NCBI GenBank assembly: GCA_018398805.1
Contig: JAGFBZ010002028.1
Coordinates: 496,001 to 560,000, forward strand
Length of the DNA stretch: 64,000 bases
Direction: 5' to 3'
Source: Hirundichthys speculiger
Lineage: Eukaryota > Chordata > Actinopteri > Beloniformes > Exocoetidae
Shown piece by piece: positions 24,302 through 36,457 of this stretch (position 1 is its first letter; each line of letters opens with the position of its first letter). The notes beneath the pieces were generated by a model. The model was not told the origin of the DNA, did no database searches, and saw nothing but the letters and a program-made list of their open reading frames with translations. The position numbers were made by a program, and so were the translations under genes.

Positions 24302-26639
24302 CACCAGTCATTATGAGCTGCATTTAGGGCTTTTGGCAGACACGACCACTTCCGGCAAAGAAAGCAACAAGCCAATATAAGTGATACAGATCATTCATTT
24401 TACGTCACTTTGTACCTTCAAATAACCGTGATGAACTACTGCAATGCTGCAAGTGACATATAGACCCAAAGCCAAGGAAGTTACACATCTACAAGCTGCA
24501 TATGGGTAAGTGGTCAACAGGTTTCTCTGTGCAGAGACGATGGAAGACACTGATTGGATGTGAGAAGAAGGACAAAACACGGAAGAATGTCGATGTGCTG
24601 AGCCTCATAAGAAGATTCCAGGCTATGTTGTCATTTTGACAAGATACGTAACACTATTTGCAGCTACATGAGTGGAGATCCCGTCTTCTCTGCCTGGCAT
24701 AATTTGAGGAAGCCACTAGCACGAGAAAGATTGGAAAGGCACAGATCTGCAAAGCCCCGGATGAGTGTGGCTGCTGCCAACGTTACATGTCATGCTCTAC
24801 AGCTCTCAAGTAGCTTCTGTTATCCAGCAAAGTGCTTGAACTTTGGATAAAGTGCTTTGAAATGCTTGAATTTGTAACAATTACAGAACTAACTGAAATT
24901 GAATAGTTTGATGGAGAAATAAAATCATTCATGGAGCCAAAATTAAACATTGTGACCTGCACCTCACCTAAAATACAGAGGTGACCGCTCTAACGTTAGC
25001 AAGAAAGGGACAAATATAAAGCATAGAAACAATGAGGACTGAATTTATGAGCAGCTTCCTGCAAAATCTGCAAAAATGAAATCATATGAAAAGGTAAATA
25101 ACAGCAGAGAATTTTCCAGTCAGCAAACATTTCACATCACGTAATAGTGATTTATTTATGCTAATAGTTAGCTGGCTAATTGGCTGGCTTTTCTGTTTTG
25201 GCTGAAAAGGACAATGTCTTGGGGGAGGATATAAAATATGGACAAATTTTCCTTTTATCTTTATCCTGTTGCTCTTACAAAATACAATTTGGGGTTTATA
25301 AAACATATTAGCACCTGTTTAATGTAATAAAGAGAAAAATTAATAATTCTGAGTGTATGTGTTCGCGTAAATACGTAATTTAGAACAGCTCGCATAAGGT
25401 ACTGGAAGACGATGAAAATGGACTTTAAAAGAGCTTGAAAAGTGCTTGAATTTCACGTGCAAACAAGTGTAAGAATCCCGTATGTCTGTGGTGTTTTCAC
25501 ATGTCACAAACACTTTACAAACAGGAAAGTATGTCAGCTTGTTAAAAAAACAGGTCTCCTTTAACAAAAGAGTTTCTGTCTTTCAAACAATACTGGTAGT
25601 GCATAAATTCAAATGAGCTTTTATGGGTCTACAAATGAGGTTCTGCGTGCAAGTAAACCCTTTAGATGCATATAATTATGTTCTTGGTGGTTGTCTACAA
25701 GAATAATAAAGTTGTATAACACAGGCGTAAAATCAAAACTTTGCATTTATTTCGAACAGACATAATCTGATAAGTTAACTAAATTTACTGGCCATGTCAT
25801 CTGCACTCTATTATACTTTAACCTTTATGGTTTTAAACTGTTGACTTCTGAAACATTCCTCAGAGATCAGTCCTGTTTTCTTTCTTTTTTTTTTTTTCCT
25901 TTTGTGATTTGCTTGTTCTTCTGATGACAAGCTAAGTCAGAAATCTTGGAGTTCTCACGACCAGTCCTCGGGCCAAACAGGTGAGCATGTGTTTCACAGA
26001 AGAATGAAATTCTAATATGCAAATTCTGTTTATGACATTCAAAGTGTCATTTTTATAATTCCTTGGTATGAACACATTGTGTAACCTGTCGAACAGATCA
26101 TTTGTCCGGTAAATTTATTCCATTGCCTTGAGCTTTTTTTTTAAAGGAAGTCCTGACTGGCTTATATTTTTAAGAGATTAGTCACGGACCAGAGGATGTT
26201 TTTTCCCCTTAAGATATGGAACAAACTGCCTGATCTAATCAGGCCAGCAGGGTCTTTTTTTTTTTTTCTTCTTTTTTTGTAAATGCCTTCTAAAACCTGA
26301 GGGTTTTCTGGAAATACAGAAATGAAGAAACTGGAACAACTATAATGAGTTGTCTTCCTGATTCAAGATACTTTTATCAGAGCCTTTCGCAATTTAGTTT
26401 TCTGTATTTCTGAATTTCAGATCAGTTTAGTAATAAACAGATTTCCTGGACAGACATTCAGTGTCTTATTTTGTACCATTTTTCTTAGTATTTAGAGGAA
26501 AATGATGACATAAGATGACATTTCCATTCCATATTTCTTCTGTGTCTAAGCAAGTGTCTGCACCTGTTAGTTGCTAATATGTGCAATATGTCAATGCTAG
26601 TTTGTGGAAGCCAAGGCCCCTCTGGCTCGTGTTACAGAT

Positions 26640-26700
26640 CCACAAACACGCAGTTCCATGACTGACCACTAGGGGCTAGCTCCTGAGGCCGGGTGAACAC
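26640..26700 (-). repeat. Dispersed repeat fragment, GACCACTAGGGGC core
   Basis: The core at 26664-26676 is identical to that at 13365-13377. The surrounding sequence is only loosely alike. Confidence 0.45.
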
Positions 26701-28065
26701 AGATGAAAGATGTGCAATTGTTAAAAAAAAAAAATCATCCATCATAGCTGAGACGTGTTGGTTGTACAACAAAGATGAAAGATCTTACCGTCTTACGATC
26801 ACAGACAGCTGCCACTCAAGCAGCCACTCAAGCAGCATCAAAGATTTGGAGGAAATGTCTGACTTAAAAGAAGAAATAAACACGTTTCCAGCCCGGTTCA
26901 AGAACTGCACACAGGGTGAATTTGTATGTACCTCATTAGCCAAAATTATTTAAGCCACAAATCTATGCAAAAACACGCCTAACAAATTTAGGGGCATGTT
27001 TTTTCCAAGTGACTGCCACTCATCACTGTTCTGTCTTGACTTCTGAGATGTAAATGAAAATTAAACAGTGCATAGTAATTCAAATTAGAAAGATAATTTG
27101 GTTAAGTGTTCTGGTCTGAAAGGTTCTGATGACAAATCATAGCTAAGCAGCGAAGCTACCTTCTCCCATGACCAAAGGCTGCTGTCGGGACTAACTGATG
27201 GATGGCCTCTAGCTTGTTGGGTGCTCGCCCTGGCACCCGACTCCTTCAGCTGAGCCACCCTCCAGGATGACCTGCATTCTTTCATCTTGATTTGCTGGGG
27301 ATTTATCTTTGACAAAGCTTTAGGGACCCCATGGGTCCGGCCAGTTAACCAAGAGTCGGTTTGTCCATGGTCCCAGTGGTGCTTGATGGGAGCTCAGGGT
27401 GATTTTGCTTCAGCTGCAGCAGTATTCATTAATTTTTTTTTCAGCAACTGTCTGCATATATATTAATGATTTGTACCAAAAACATTTTAACTAAAATATA
27501 TAGGTAATATGATATTGAAGCAGATGTTAGTTTTCCAGTGTACATGTGAGTGACAGTGAATGTCTCCTTCACCAGCCCTCTTTAATTCTGTCAAAGGGGA
27601 CTAGATTAACTGACAGGAAGTGATGAATGTGGTGTTTGTGTGGTGTGTATAAATGAATGTGTGGTGGTTGGAGTTGTGATGTATGAGCCATTCAGCCCGC
27701 TTCACCCCAGAACCAACATAAAATGGATTCATTTCAGATATTTGTTTGGCACGTCAGAAATAATGACTTGACAGAATGAACGCAGCCCCAGTTAGCATCA
27801 ACATTAGGCCAACCTGTGTTGGTGTCACAGGGACATTTACGCTCCGTCAGTACTGGTTTAGGGTGTAGTGTTGGTGAATCGTCTGAAATGAGGACGGATG
27901 GATCGATTAGATGAGAACGAATGTAAGGTAATGTTTGTTAGCATCATAAGTTAGCATAAGCTAAACCAAGCTAAAGTGGACTACTTGTGGTAACTAAACT
28001 AAGGTTAGTTTGTTCCTGGCAGCTTCCAGGCTCGCTTCTTATTTCACCCATTTTCCCCTTTTTTC

Positions 28066-28460
28066 GATTCAATTCAGTTCAATTCAATTCAATTTTATTA
28101 GTATAGCATCTGTTACAATGTCAACTGTCTCTAGGCGCTTTACAGAGAACCAGAGCATGACCCCCAAGCAAATATCATTAACTAAAATTATAATATTAAA
28201 TCCAAATCAAGGATAATAGCAAGTAAAAAAAACTCTAACAGCAGGAGAAAAAAAAAACCTTTAAGCCAAACAGTGGCAAGGAAAAACTCCACTTTGAGGA
28301 AGAAACCTTGAGCAGGACCTGGCTCATATGGGGGGACCCTGCTGAAGGCCAGCCAGGTAAAGAAAGAAAAAGAGAGGGGGGACATGACAGAGAGAGGATG
28401 TAGGACAGAGAGAGGAGAGCACACAAATGACTGAAAAAAAAAAAGGCTTCAGATCCATTC
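28066..28460 (+). repeat. Common teleost dispersed repeat, TTCAATTCAA type
   Basis: It starts with a run of ATTCAATTCAA, then TTTTATTAGTATAGC, AGGCGCTTTACAGA, GGCAAGGAAAAACTC and GAGGAAGAAACCTTGAGCAG. The same ordered blocks recur in many fish genomes. I do not assign a family name. Confidence 0.65.
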
Positions 28461-30301
28461 TTCAGAAAACCCATTGTTGATGGTACAGGGTGTTTGTCCG
28501 GCTCCTTTCATACAGTCTGCAGTAGAAGATTGAGACAGAAGTCATCAACTGGAGTTTGCAAACATCTGTTGACAAAAAAGAAAAATCATAGGAATGCATT
28601 TAAGTGCAGCTGAACTATTTCACTCGAAGTTGATAGACCAGTGAATATCTTCATCCCTGAAGTCATGCTATTGGCACGGCTGAAAAGGTCAAGGGCTATT
28701 TGTTTTATCTTATCTAATCTGTATCATGATGAACAGAGTTTACATTCTGCTCACTGTAATTATACTAATCCCTTTAAATTCTCGGAAAACAGCAGTCAGT
28801 GAACATCCATATCACACAGTTTACCCTCTGACCTTTAATCCACATGTGTCAGGAAATGCTGCCCAAGCATGACATCTGAGTTTTAAGTCTGTCGTTCTTC
28901 TGTCGCGACCGAAAGCATCTCACGCGATGCAAGATTAGGAGTTACAGTGATTCTGGTGTACACATACAGTCATGGACATCAATTCTGATGGATTACCCAT
29001 GTTTCCATCTGTGTTTTTGACCTTTACTGCCTGAAGTCAAACAAAACTGAAGACCTAAAGAGGATTGTAACATCATGTGGAGTTTGCATTGCCATTAAAG
29101 ACCTTGGAGAAAAAAGTAAAATGCCATTTATTGTAAATAACATCCTGGATATGTGTTGTATTGTGACTCCGACTATGAGGTCAGGATGTCATTTGGTGAC
29201 CGTCATGATCTCTGTGCTTGTTTGTACTTCGTCTTCTGGGTTTTTTTGTTAGTAATTTTGTCTTCCTGCCTTTATTGTTTTCGCCTGTGCCTTTTTATCC
29301 AATTACTTCTCAGTGTGTCTATAGTCTTTTCTCTGCCTCTGTGCAGGCGGTCCGTCTGTCACCGCAGCCTGTCGTGTCCCCGACTTCCTTTCTCCAGCCT
29401 CATTTTCTCCCTCTGCAGCTGCTTTTCTTGCACGTCACATGCTTGTGTTTCTTCTCCCTCTGTGTAGGTGGTGGAGGATGGTAGACGGGTTCTTTTTAGA
29501 GGAGTAAAACACTGTTTCTAAGTGGTATCAGTGAAACGCTGATGCTAATGAGGCATTAGCGTAAGCCTTTAATGCAGAGCGCTGGAGTTTAACATTGAGG
29601 GTGTCCCACCGCTCACAACCAATCTGACTCCCTGGATTTGGGACCTACTTGGTGACCTAAAAACTAAAAACACATAAACACTGTCATTTTTCTTTTTCTT
29701 TGCCAAACCACGACTCGGACTGGCTTTAGCAGAGCCTAGCACAAAGGACGTTACATACATTAGCAGCAAAATTGAAATTATTAATCTTAACAAATCAGTC
29801 TGACAACAAGTTATCTTCTCTTTGAATAACTGGGTAACTTTTGGTTTTTCATCTTGAGGTAAATCGGGGAAATATAATTTCATTATTGGTTGAGAATCTC
29901 TACTTTTTTTCTTTAACCAAATTGCTTTTGTTGGCTGCTGCTCTGATACCTGAGCTAGTGAACTTGTCAATCCGTTCTCACAGCCAGTTTGTCACTGACT
30001 ATTTGTCAGCAGTTGTTTTGAAGTCACCAGCAAACCCTCCGTCCCATCGTACAGGTGCTCTGAAGAGTCGGACCTTTGTGGTCGACCTGGTCACACTCAC
30101 CTAACCTCAATCACCAAAATGTATCTATTTCAGATTAGATTCATGTTAACCTTCCGTATTTCTCTTAATAAATGCCCCCATTAAAAGCCCTTTTAACTAT
30201 TCTTTTTTTCACTGCTTCTTGCGAAGTCAAAACTGGTGCGCTAATAAGTAAATTCACGGTATGTTTGTCACGGTTGGCTTCAGAACGCGTGGTGACATCA
30301 T

Positions 30302-30340
30302 GCTACAACGTCACGCTACAACGTCACGCTGCAACGACAT
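30302..30340 (+). repeat. Three 13-bp tandem units abutting the minisatellite
   Basis: GCTACAACGTCAC occurs twice (30302-30314, 30315-30327), followed by the variant GCTGCAACGACAT (30328-30340). The 15-bp array begins four bases later. Confidence 0.85.
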
Positions 30341-30343
30341 GCT

Positions 30344-32327
30344 AGTCGCCCAAGAAGCGGTCGCCCAAGAAGAGGTCGCCCAAGAAGCCATCATCCAAGA
30401 AGCGGTCGCCCAAGAAGCGGTCGCCCAAGAAGCTGTCGTCCAAGAAGCGGTCGCCCAAGAAGCTTTCGCCCAAGAAGTGGTCGCCCAAGAAACAGTCGTC
30501 CAAGACGCAGTCGCCCAAGACGCGGTCGCCCAAGAAGCTGTCGTCCAAGAAGCGGTCGGCCAAGAAGCTTTCGCCCAAGAAGCGGTCGCCCAAGAAGCGG
30601 TCGCCCAAGAAGCGGTCGCCCAAGAAGCGGTCGCCCAAGAAGCTGTCGTCCAAGAAGCGGTCGCCCAAGAAGCTTTCGCCCAAGAAGTGGTCGCCCTAGA
30701 AACAGTCGTCCAAGACGCAGTCGCCCAAGACGCGGTCGCCCAAGAAGCTGTCGTCCAAGAAGCGGTCGCCCAAGAAGCTTTCGCCCAAGAAGTGGTCGCC
30801 CAAGAAGCAGTCGCCCAAGAAACGGTTGCCCAAGAAGCGGTCGCCCAAGACGCGGTCGCCAAGAAGCTCGTCCAAGAAGCGGTCGCCCAAGAAGCAGTCG
30901 CCCAAGAAGCCATCGTCCAAGAAGCGGTCGCCCAAGAAGCGGTCGCCCAAGAAGCGGTCGTCCCAAGAAGCGTTCGCCCAAGAAGCGTCGCCCAAGAAGC
31001 GGTCGCCCAAGAAGCGGTCGCCCAAGAAGCGGTCGCCCAAGAAGCGTCGTCCCAAGAAGCGGTCGCCCAAGAAGCAGGTCGCCCAAGAAGCCATCGTCCA
31101 AGAAGCGTCGCCCAAGAAGCGGTCGCCCAAGAAGAAGCCATCGTCCAAGAAGCGGTCGCCCAAGAAGCGGTCGCCCAAGAAGCATCGCCAAGAAGCGTCG
31201 CCCAAGAAGCGTCGCCCAAGAGCGTCGCCAAGCGCGTCGCCCAAGAAGCCATCGTCCAAGAAGCGGTCGCCCAAGAAGCAGTCGCCCAAGAAGCCATCGT
31301 CCAAGAAGCGGTCGCCCAAGAAGCGGTCGCCCAAGAAGCGGTCGTCCAAGAACGGTCGCCCAAGAAGCGGTCGCCCAAGAAGCCATCGTCCAAGAAGCGG
31401 TCGCCCAAGAAGCAGTCGCCCAAGAAGCCATCGTCCAAGAAGCGGTCGCCCAAGAAGCGTTCGCCCAAGAAGCTTTCGCCCAAGAAGTGGTCGCCCAAGA
31501 AGCAGTCGCCCAAGAAGCGGTCGCCCAAGAAGCGGTCGCCCAAGACGCGGTCGCCCAAGAAGCCATCGCCCAAGAAGCGGTCGCCCAAGAAGCAGTCGCC
31601 CAAGAAGCCATCGTCCAAGAAGCGGTCGCCAAGAAGCGGTCGCCCAAGAAGCGGTCGCCCAAGAAGCGGTCGTCCAAGAAGCGGTCGCCCAAGAAGCGGT
31701 CGCCCAAGAAGCGGTCGTCCAAGAAGCGGTCGCCCAAGAAGCGTTCGTCCAAGAAGCGGTCGCCCAAGAAGCGGTCGCCCAAGAAGCGGTCGCCCAAGAA
31801 GCGGTCGCCCAAGAAGCGGTCGCCCAAGAAGCGTCGCCCAAGAAGCGGTCGCCCAAGAAGCGGTCGCCAAGAAGCGGTCGTCCAAGAAGCGGTCGCCCAA
31901 GAAGCGGTCGCCCAAGAAGCGTCGCCAAGACGCGTCGCGCCCAAGAAGCCATCGTCCAAGAAGCAGTCGCCCAAGAAGCAATCGCCCAAGAAGCCATCGT
32001 CCAAGAAGCGGTCGCCCAAGAAGCGGTCGCCCAAGAAGCGGTCGCCCAAGAAGCGGTCGTCCAAGACGCGGTCGCCCAAGAAGCCATCGTCCAAGAAGCG
32101 GTCGCCCAAGAAGCAGTCGCCCAAGAAGCCATCGTCCAAGAAGCGGTCGCAAGAAGCGGTCGCCCAAGAAGCGGTCGTCCAAGACGCGGTCGCCCAAGAC
32201 GCGGTCGCCCAAGAAGCTGTCGTCCAAGAAGCGGTCACCCAAGAAGCGGTCGTCCAAGACGCGGTCGCCCAAGAAGCTGTCGCCCAAGAAGCTGTCGTCC
32301 AAGAAGCGGTCGCCCAAGAAGCGGTCG
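30344..32327 (+). repeat. 15-bp minisatellite, about 130 copies
   Basis: The consensus unit is GTCGCCCAAGAAGCG, repeated for about 1,984 bp. Frequent unit variants are GTCGTCC, AAGACGC, AAGCTG, AAGCAG and AAGCCA. A 105-bp (7-unit) higher-order repeat is visible at the left: AGCTTTCGCC recurs at 30461, 30566, 30671 and 30776. A 45-bp (3-unit) pattern marked by AAGCCATCGTCC is frequent on the right. The unit has no stop in any of six frames, so long open frames run on both strands (repeats such as VAQEA, SPKKR or FLGDR). The many 14- and 16-bp units break those frames, so I do not read the array as a gene. Confidence 0.95.
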
Positions 32328-32685
32328 TACGCAGCATCTTTTGCACTGAAAGTTCTGAGACTGCTTTGAAAAATGCCAAGCGTTTTGCTGCGAAGACATT
32401 TAAAGTTAATATGAAGAGAGCGCAGGAATGGTGCAAAGATAAGGTGAGACTGAAAAAGTCCTGGGGTACTGTTAATAGGGAGGGAGCATTTGTTAGAGGA
32501 AATACGGTAATTAACCTCAAATTCATTCCCACTGAATCTACCTGTTTTAGAGACTGCTGTTGCAGAGACATCTCAAACAAAAATGTTTGAGCTAAAGCAG
32601 TTTCCACGCTAGATCTGAGCTAATGCCAAACTTAGCACAGTTCTTTTCTTTTTTTTTGACCACCGGCTGCAAACCCCCCTTCCCC

Positions 32686-32711
32686 AAAAAAAAAAAAAAA
32701 AAAAAAAAAAA
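32686..32711. repeat. Poly(A) run (26 bases)
   Basis: Uninterrupted A run after CTTCCCC. No retroposed gene body was recognised upstream. Confidence 0.9.
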
Positions 32712-33035
32712 TTGGTTCAGAGTCAAGAAATCTGGTGTTATGCTGGTCCCAAAACCTTCCTCGGCCAGATGCAACAAGAGCTGGTTACATCAGAGGCTGG
32801 ATTACTTACCAAAACACCGTGACCGCCATTGTTAAAATCACATGTGTGTTGAGCTAGTAAAAAAACAGTTTATGAAAACTGATTAACAAAGAATGGGAAC
32901 TTAGATCCAGCAGCACCAGAAACCATATCCTTGTGCTTTGCTAGCAGCACTACAAGAACAGCTTTTATGTTGTTTTAAATTCAGCAGTCCCTGTTTGTGA
33001 AAAATCTCCATTTTGGATCAGAAAAAGGCCTCACA

Positions 33036-33500
33036 ACAACTGTTTTCAACTGAGTTTAAACCTTCATTAACAGACATTGTTGGCATTTCAGCATCACTTG
33101 CTTGTGCTTGTGGATCCCACTCACGTTGCGGCTAAATCCCGTTTTTATCGGTGTTCATAAATAGAGAAGTGCTGCGTCACTGAACGCCATCTGAAGCTCT
33201 GCAGGGAGCACCTCTCATTGTGTGGAGTTTCAGACTGATAAAAAACATTTCAGTATCACCCGCGGGCGTTTATGGACCCTGCATAAAACAGCGGGTATTA
33301 ATCCTGTTTGTGGCCACGTTCATAAAGACCAGTCAGGACTTGAAAATGACGGTTGGTGTTTATGAACATTATCCGCTGCACTACATAAAGCTGCATCCAC
33401 AATAGCTGTTCTCAACTGAATTTAATGGCAGTGTTTGGATCTTTGTCGTGAAAACAGTTTGGGATGTTTTAAAATCACCTGCTGCGATTTATGGATCACA
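33036..33500. repeat. Degenerate long-period repeat
   Basis: Similar sentences recur: TTCAACTGAGTTTAAA near 33045 and CTCAACTGAATTTAATG near 33411; TTTCAGCATCACTTGC near 33088 and TTTCAGTATCACCCGC near 33249; TTTATGGACC and TTTATGGATC nearby. Spacing is irregular (about 160-365 bp). Confidence 0.4.
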
Positions 33501-36250
33501 CATTAAACAGAAAATGCTGGTCGACGCAGCGACAGTGCTAAAAACAAACGCCAGCTAAAACAGACTGGGAATGTGAAGGCACAGGTTTTAAAAGGGAAAC
33601 ACTTTGATCTCTGACCTTTGCGAACTTTGGTCTTCTGCAAAGATTCAGAGTTATGTCAGTAACGTAGCTGTGTAGTGGCTCTGTGTGGAAAAGGAAACCA
33701 GTTCTTCGAAAGGTAAGAGTAGAACCAGCTCTGAGCTGGCTCTAGGACCAGCACCGGTTTCAGTTTGGTCAAAAGGGGTTAAATAAGGACTGGTGAAGCT
33801 CCTCCATAGGTACTGTGCCTAACCATAACTGCCCTGCCTTGATACTGGCAGCAGCAACTGTTGGACTGCAACACTGACCCTGACCCCTCCAGGCCGGTCT
33901 GGGGTGGAAGGTTGGTCGCCAGCTGAAGACTTCTTCTACCTCTCTAAACTCAGGCCCAGTCCAGGAGTCTGTTAGTACGATGGCCTGTAGGACGGCTGTC
34001 TCTCAAACAGCTACGGGCAAACAGTTTCTAACTCCCCTCCACCTCCCTCTGTAGCACAGACAATCCCTGCTACCCGTGTGTGCTAATCCAGTCCTTGACC
34101 CTTGTTCTTTGCCTTGTGTGTGTGTGTTTTTTTTTTTTTTGTTGTTGTTCATACTCTTAACCAATTGGCTTGCACTGCTGTTTCTTCCCTCAGTTCATTT
34201 TCAAATAAACAGCTTGTGTCCCGCACGTGATCACTCCTCATTTCCCACATGTGCTCTGTGGTCAAATGTGGTCAAGTGTGGGGCGTGCTCGGACCTCGTA
34301 GGCCCGCTCTAGTCCCATCTGTGCGTTAGTCTGACTACGAGAAGTTCGGTCTAGAATTGATTTCAGTTAGATGTTTCACTGATTTTAAACCTATAGCTGT
34401 CAATTTTTAAGTACGAAGTTTCAAAATTAACATGGGGGAAGGTGGAGATTAATGCACTTAATAGCGGTCAGTCAAGGAACTGCAGTTTTCTTCACTTCCC
34501 TGTTTGAATCACACTAGCAAGCCGGATGTGGCCCCTTGCTCCTTTGTTTTCAACAGTCTTCTTCATTGATTACATTGGTTTTTTTTTTTAAATATATATT
34601 ATTTTATATGGTGGTTTGGATGCTGTGCTGCTTGAAGGGTTTCTTTTGGTAACTTTTTCAATTTTTACCACCTGTTAAGATGAGTAACCATAGCAGGAGA
34701 GTTGTTTTCAAGTAGGAGCAGCTGATCCAGATATCAAGAAGCCGAATTGTACCCAGACTGAGAGCCAAAATTCCTGACGAGCTGAAGAGGAGACGCCGCG
34801 GATGGAGAACAGAGGCAAAGATCTCTCACTAATAAGGATATCTGACTTTCAGCCAGAGGGGTAAAAAAAAAGAGAATCTAACAAAATATGAAACCTGAGT
34901 TCAACAGTCTAATAAGACCATAATGTCTCTAGGAGAGACCCCATATGCCTTTTATGTCACGTCTACGTTCAAAAGTCTTCCCGCACTCCTCAGGTTTACT
35001 ACCGCGCCAGTAAACTGATTACACAAATGAAAGGCAACAATTCTCTTCAATTACTGAGCTTTCTAAGCCGCACAGATCTAATGACAGCTTTGCTTGCGAG
35101 CATGTGGGTCACTGAGGCTGGGATCTGCTTCAGGCCCCACAGGTGTCTGGTTCCACAGGTGAGCCATTCCTCGCTGTTTCTGACCTTCCTCCCGCCGCTT
35201 GTTTACCTGCTGAGTGGAATGTGGAGTTATGTAAGGCCTAATCTATCTACAAAGTACACGTCCCTCTGTTACCTGGGCCACAGGGCAACACACACACACA
35301 CACCACACTGACTCACACACAACAAATGGCTTAATGGTACGATCCCTCTGGAGTTCTGCAGCGTTTGTCTAAACTTTGATCTAATAAAGAACAACTGTGA
35401 AGTTTTACTACAGGCTCACACATGCCACTAGCGCGTGTGTTAAGTTCTTAGATCGTGTCTGGGCTCAGCCTCCTGACACGTGTACTTTTATGACCAATAA
35501 CCGGGCTTTTACTGTCACACAAACAAAGATAAAGGCCCACTCGGCTTACACAATAGATGGACGCGCAAACAGAGTGGAAACACACACGACCTCAGGCCCG
35601 AGCGTGGTGCCATTACAGCCCTCAACGTCCGTGGAAATTTCCCTCGCCGTTTGATAAGTACTCCAAGCTGACGTCTTTCTGTTTTATATTTGTCTGCTAT
35701 TGATGTGCGGGTCAATACATCTTTCCGAAGGTTCGTGCGTGAGCTTCTCTCTGTGGGCGCCATGCTGATGTGGAACGGGGTCAGACCGGACGGGAAAACC
35801 CTCCCAAAGTCTGCGGCTAAACGCATCGAGCATCAATGGGCAGTGGCCCATGAGGTTTCCACATCAAACCCATAAGCAAAGAAAAAAAATAGATGCTCTC
35901 CAACAAATACATCAATAGCGCCATTTCTACCACAATAATTGACAGGCAGGAAGCCTTTGTCAGTTTAATCACGAATAACGTCACCTTCCTATGAACTGAC
36001 ATGACTTTAATTCTTCACAACAAGAAGCACGACAGTTACAACAGTGTCTTTGCATAGTTCAGCTGCTTCCCGTGTACCCCATATGGACTTTTCACAAGCA
36101 GCTCTCCTGCAGGAGTTTGAAACCAATCCTATTAGAGGGAAGGGGTTAGTGCCTATAGGAACCCTGAGAGGCACAGCGACACCCGCTGAGCCAAAGTAAC
36201 ACCACTGCTATGTTTGCGTGCAGTGAAGCCTTGTAAATCATTCGTTTAAC

Positions 36251-36457
36251 ATGCCAGCTACCGGACTAAAGCTTAGCGGACATGGCAGAGGCAGTCGGAG
36301 ACACAAATTCAGAAGGAGCTTAATGAAGGACGGCGGCACGCAAAGATACACCCAAAACCTCCTGAACAAATCCAGCCCCGTGCAACGGAAGCTGCGTAAA
36401 GTCTGTTCGGACATAGACGACATCAACAGCAAGGTGCGAAAACAGTTGAATAAATAA
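36251..36457 (+). CDS. Small basic open frame, 68 codons, unknown
   Basis: I do not recognise this protein. It opens with ATG after an upstream in-frame TGA, is rich in Lys and Arg, and ends VRKQLNK with the stop overlapping an AATAAA word. The C-terminal half (KLRKVCSDIDDINSKVRKQL) could form an amphipathic or coiled-coil helix. No TATA box, CpG island or splice site clearly supports it. A chance frame or a retroposed fragment is equally possible. Confidence 0.25.
   Translation: MPATGLKLSGHGRGSRRHKFRRSLMKDGGTQRYTQNLLNKSSPVQRKLRKVCSDIDDINSKVRKQLNK

Larger units (their letters stand above)
13081..30301. other. Gene-free intergenic stretch (17 kb)
   Basis: No exon could be supported. The open frames present lack recognisable domains, conserved composition or splice context. 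Holdings listed separately: copies of a CCCCTAGTGGTC dispersed repeat, a C-run, hairpins, an hAT-like element, an LTR-like block, a deleted Tc1 copy, CTCF-type motifs and a TTCAATTCAA repeat. Related degenerate repeats sit at about 16690-17100, 18950-19480 and 21460-21830. TTAATTAATTAA occurs near 22377. Elsewhere I see plain AT-rich DNA. Confidence 0.7.

Noticed and set aside
30344..32327. CRISPR-like regular repeats
   Set aside because: Units are contiguous with no unique spacers, and the DNA is vertebrate.
30261..32590. Very long open frames (up to about 740 codons) on both strands, including SPKKR repeats resembling histone-tail or protamine-like proteins
   Set aside because: The 15-bp unit contains no stop in any frame, so long frames are automatic. 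Units of 14 and 16 bp shift the frame repeatedly, and there is no unique start, domain or splice context.
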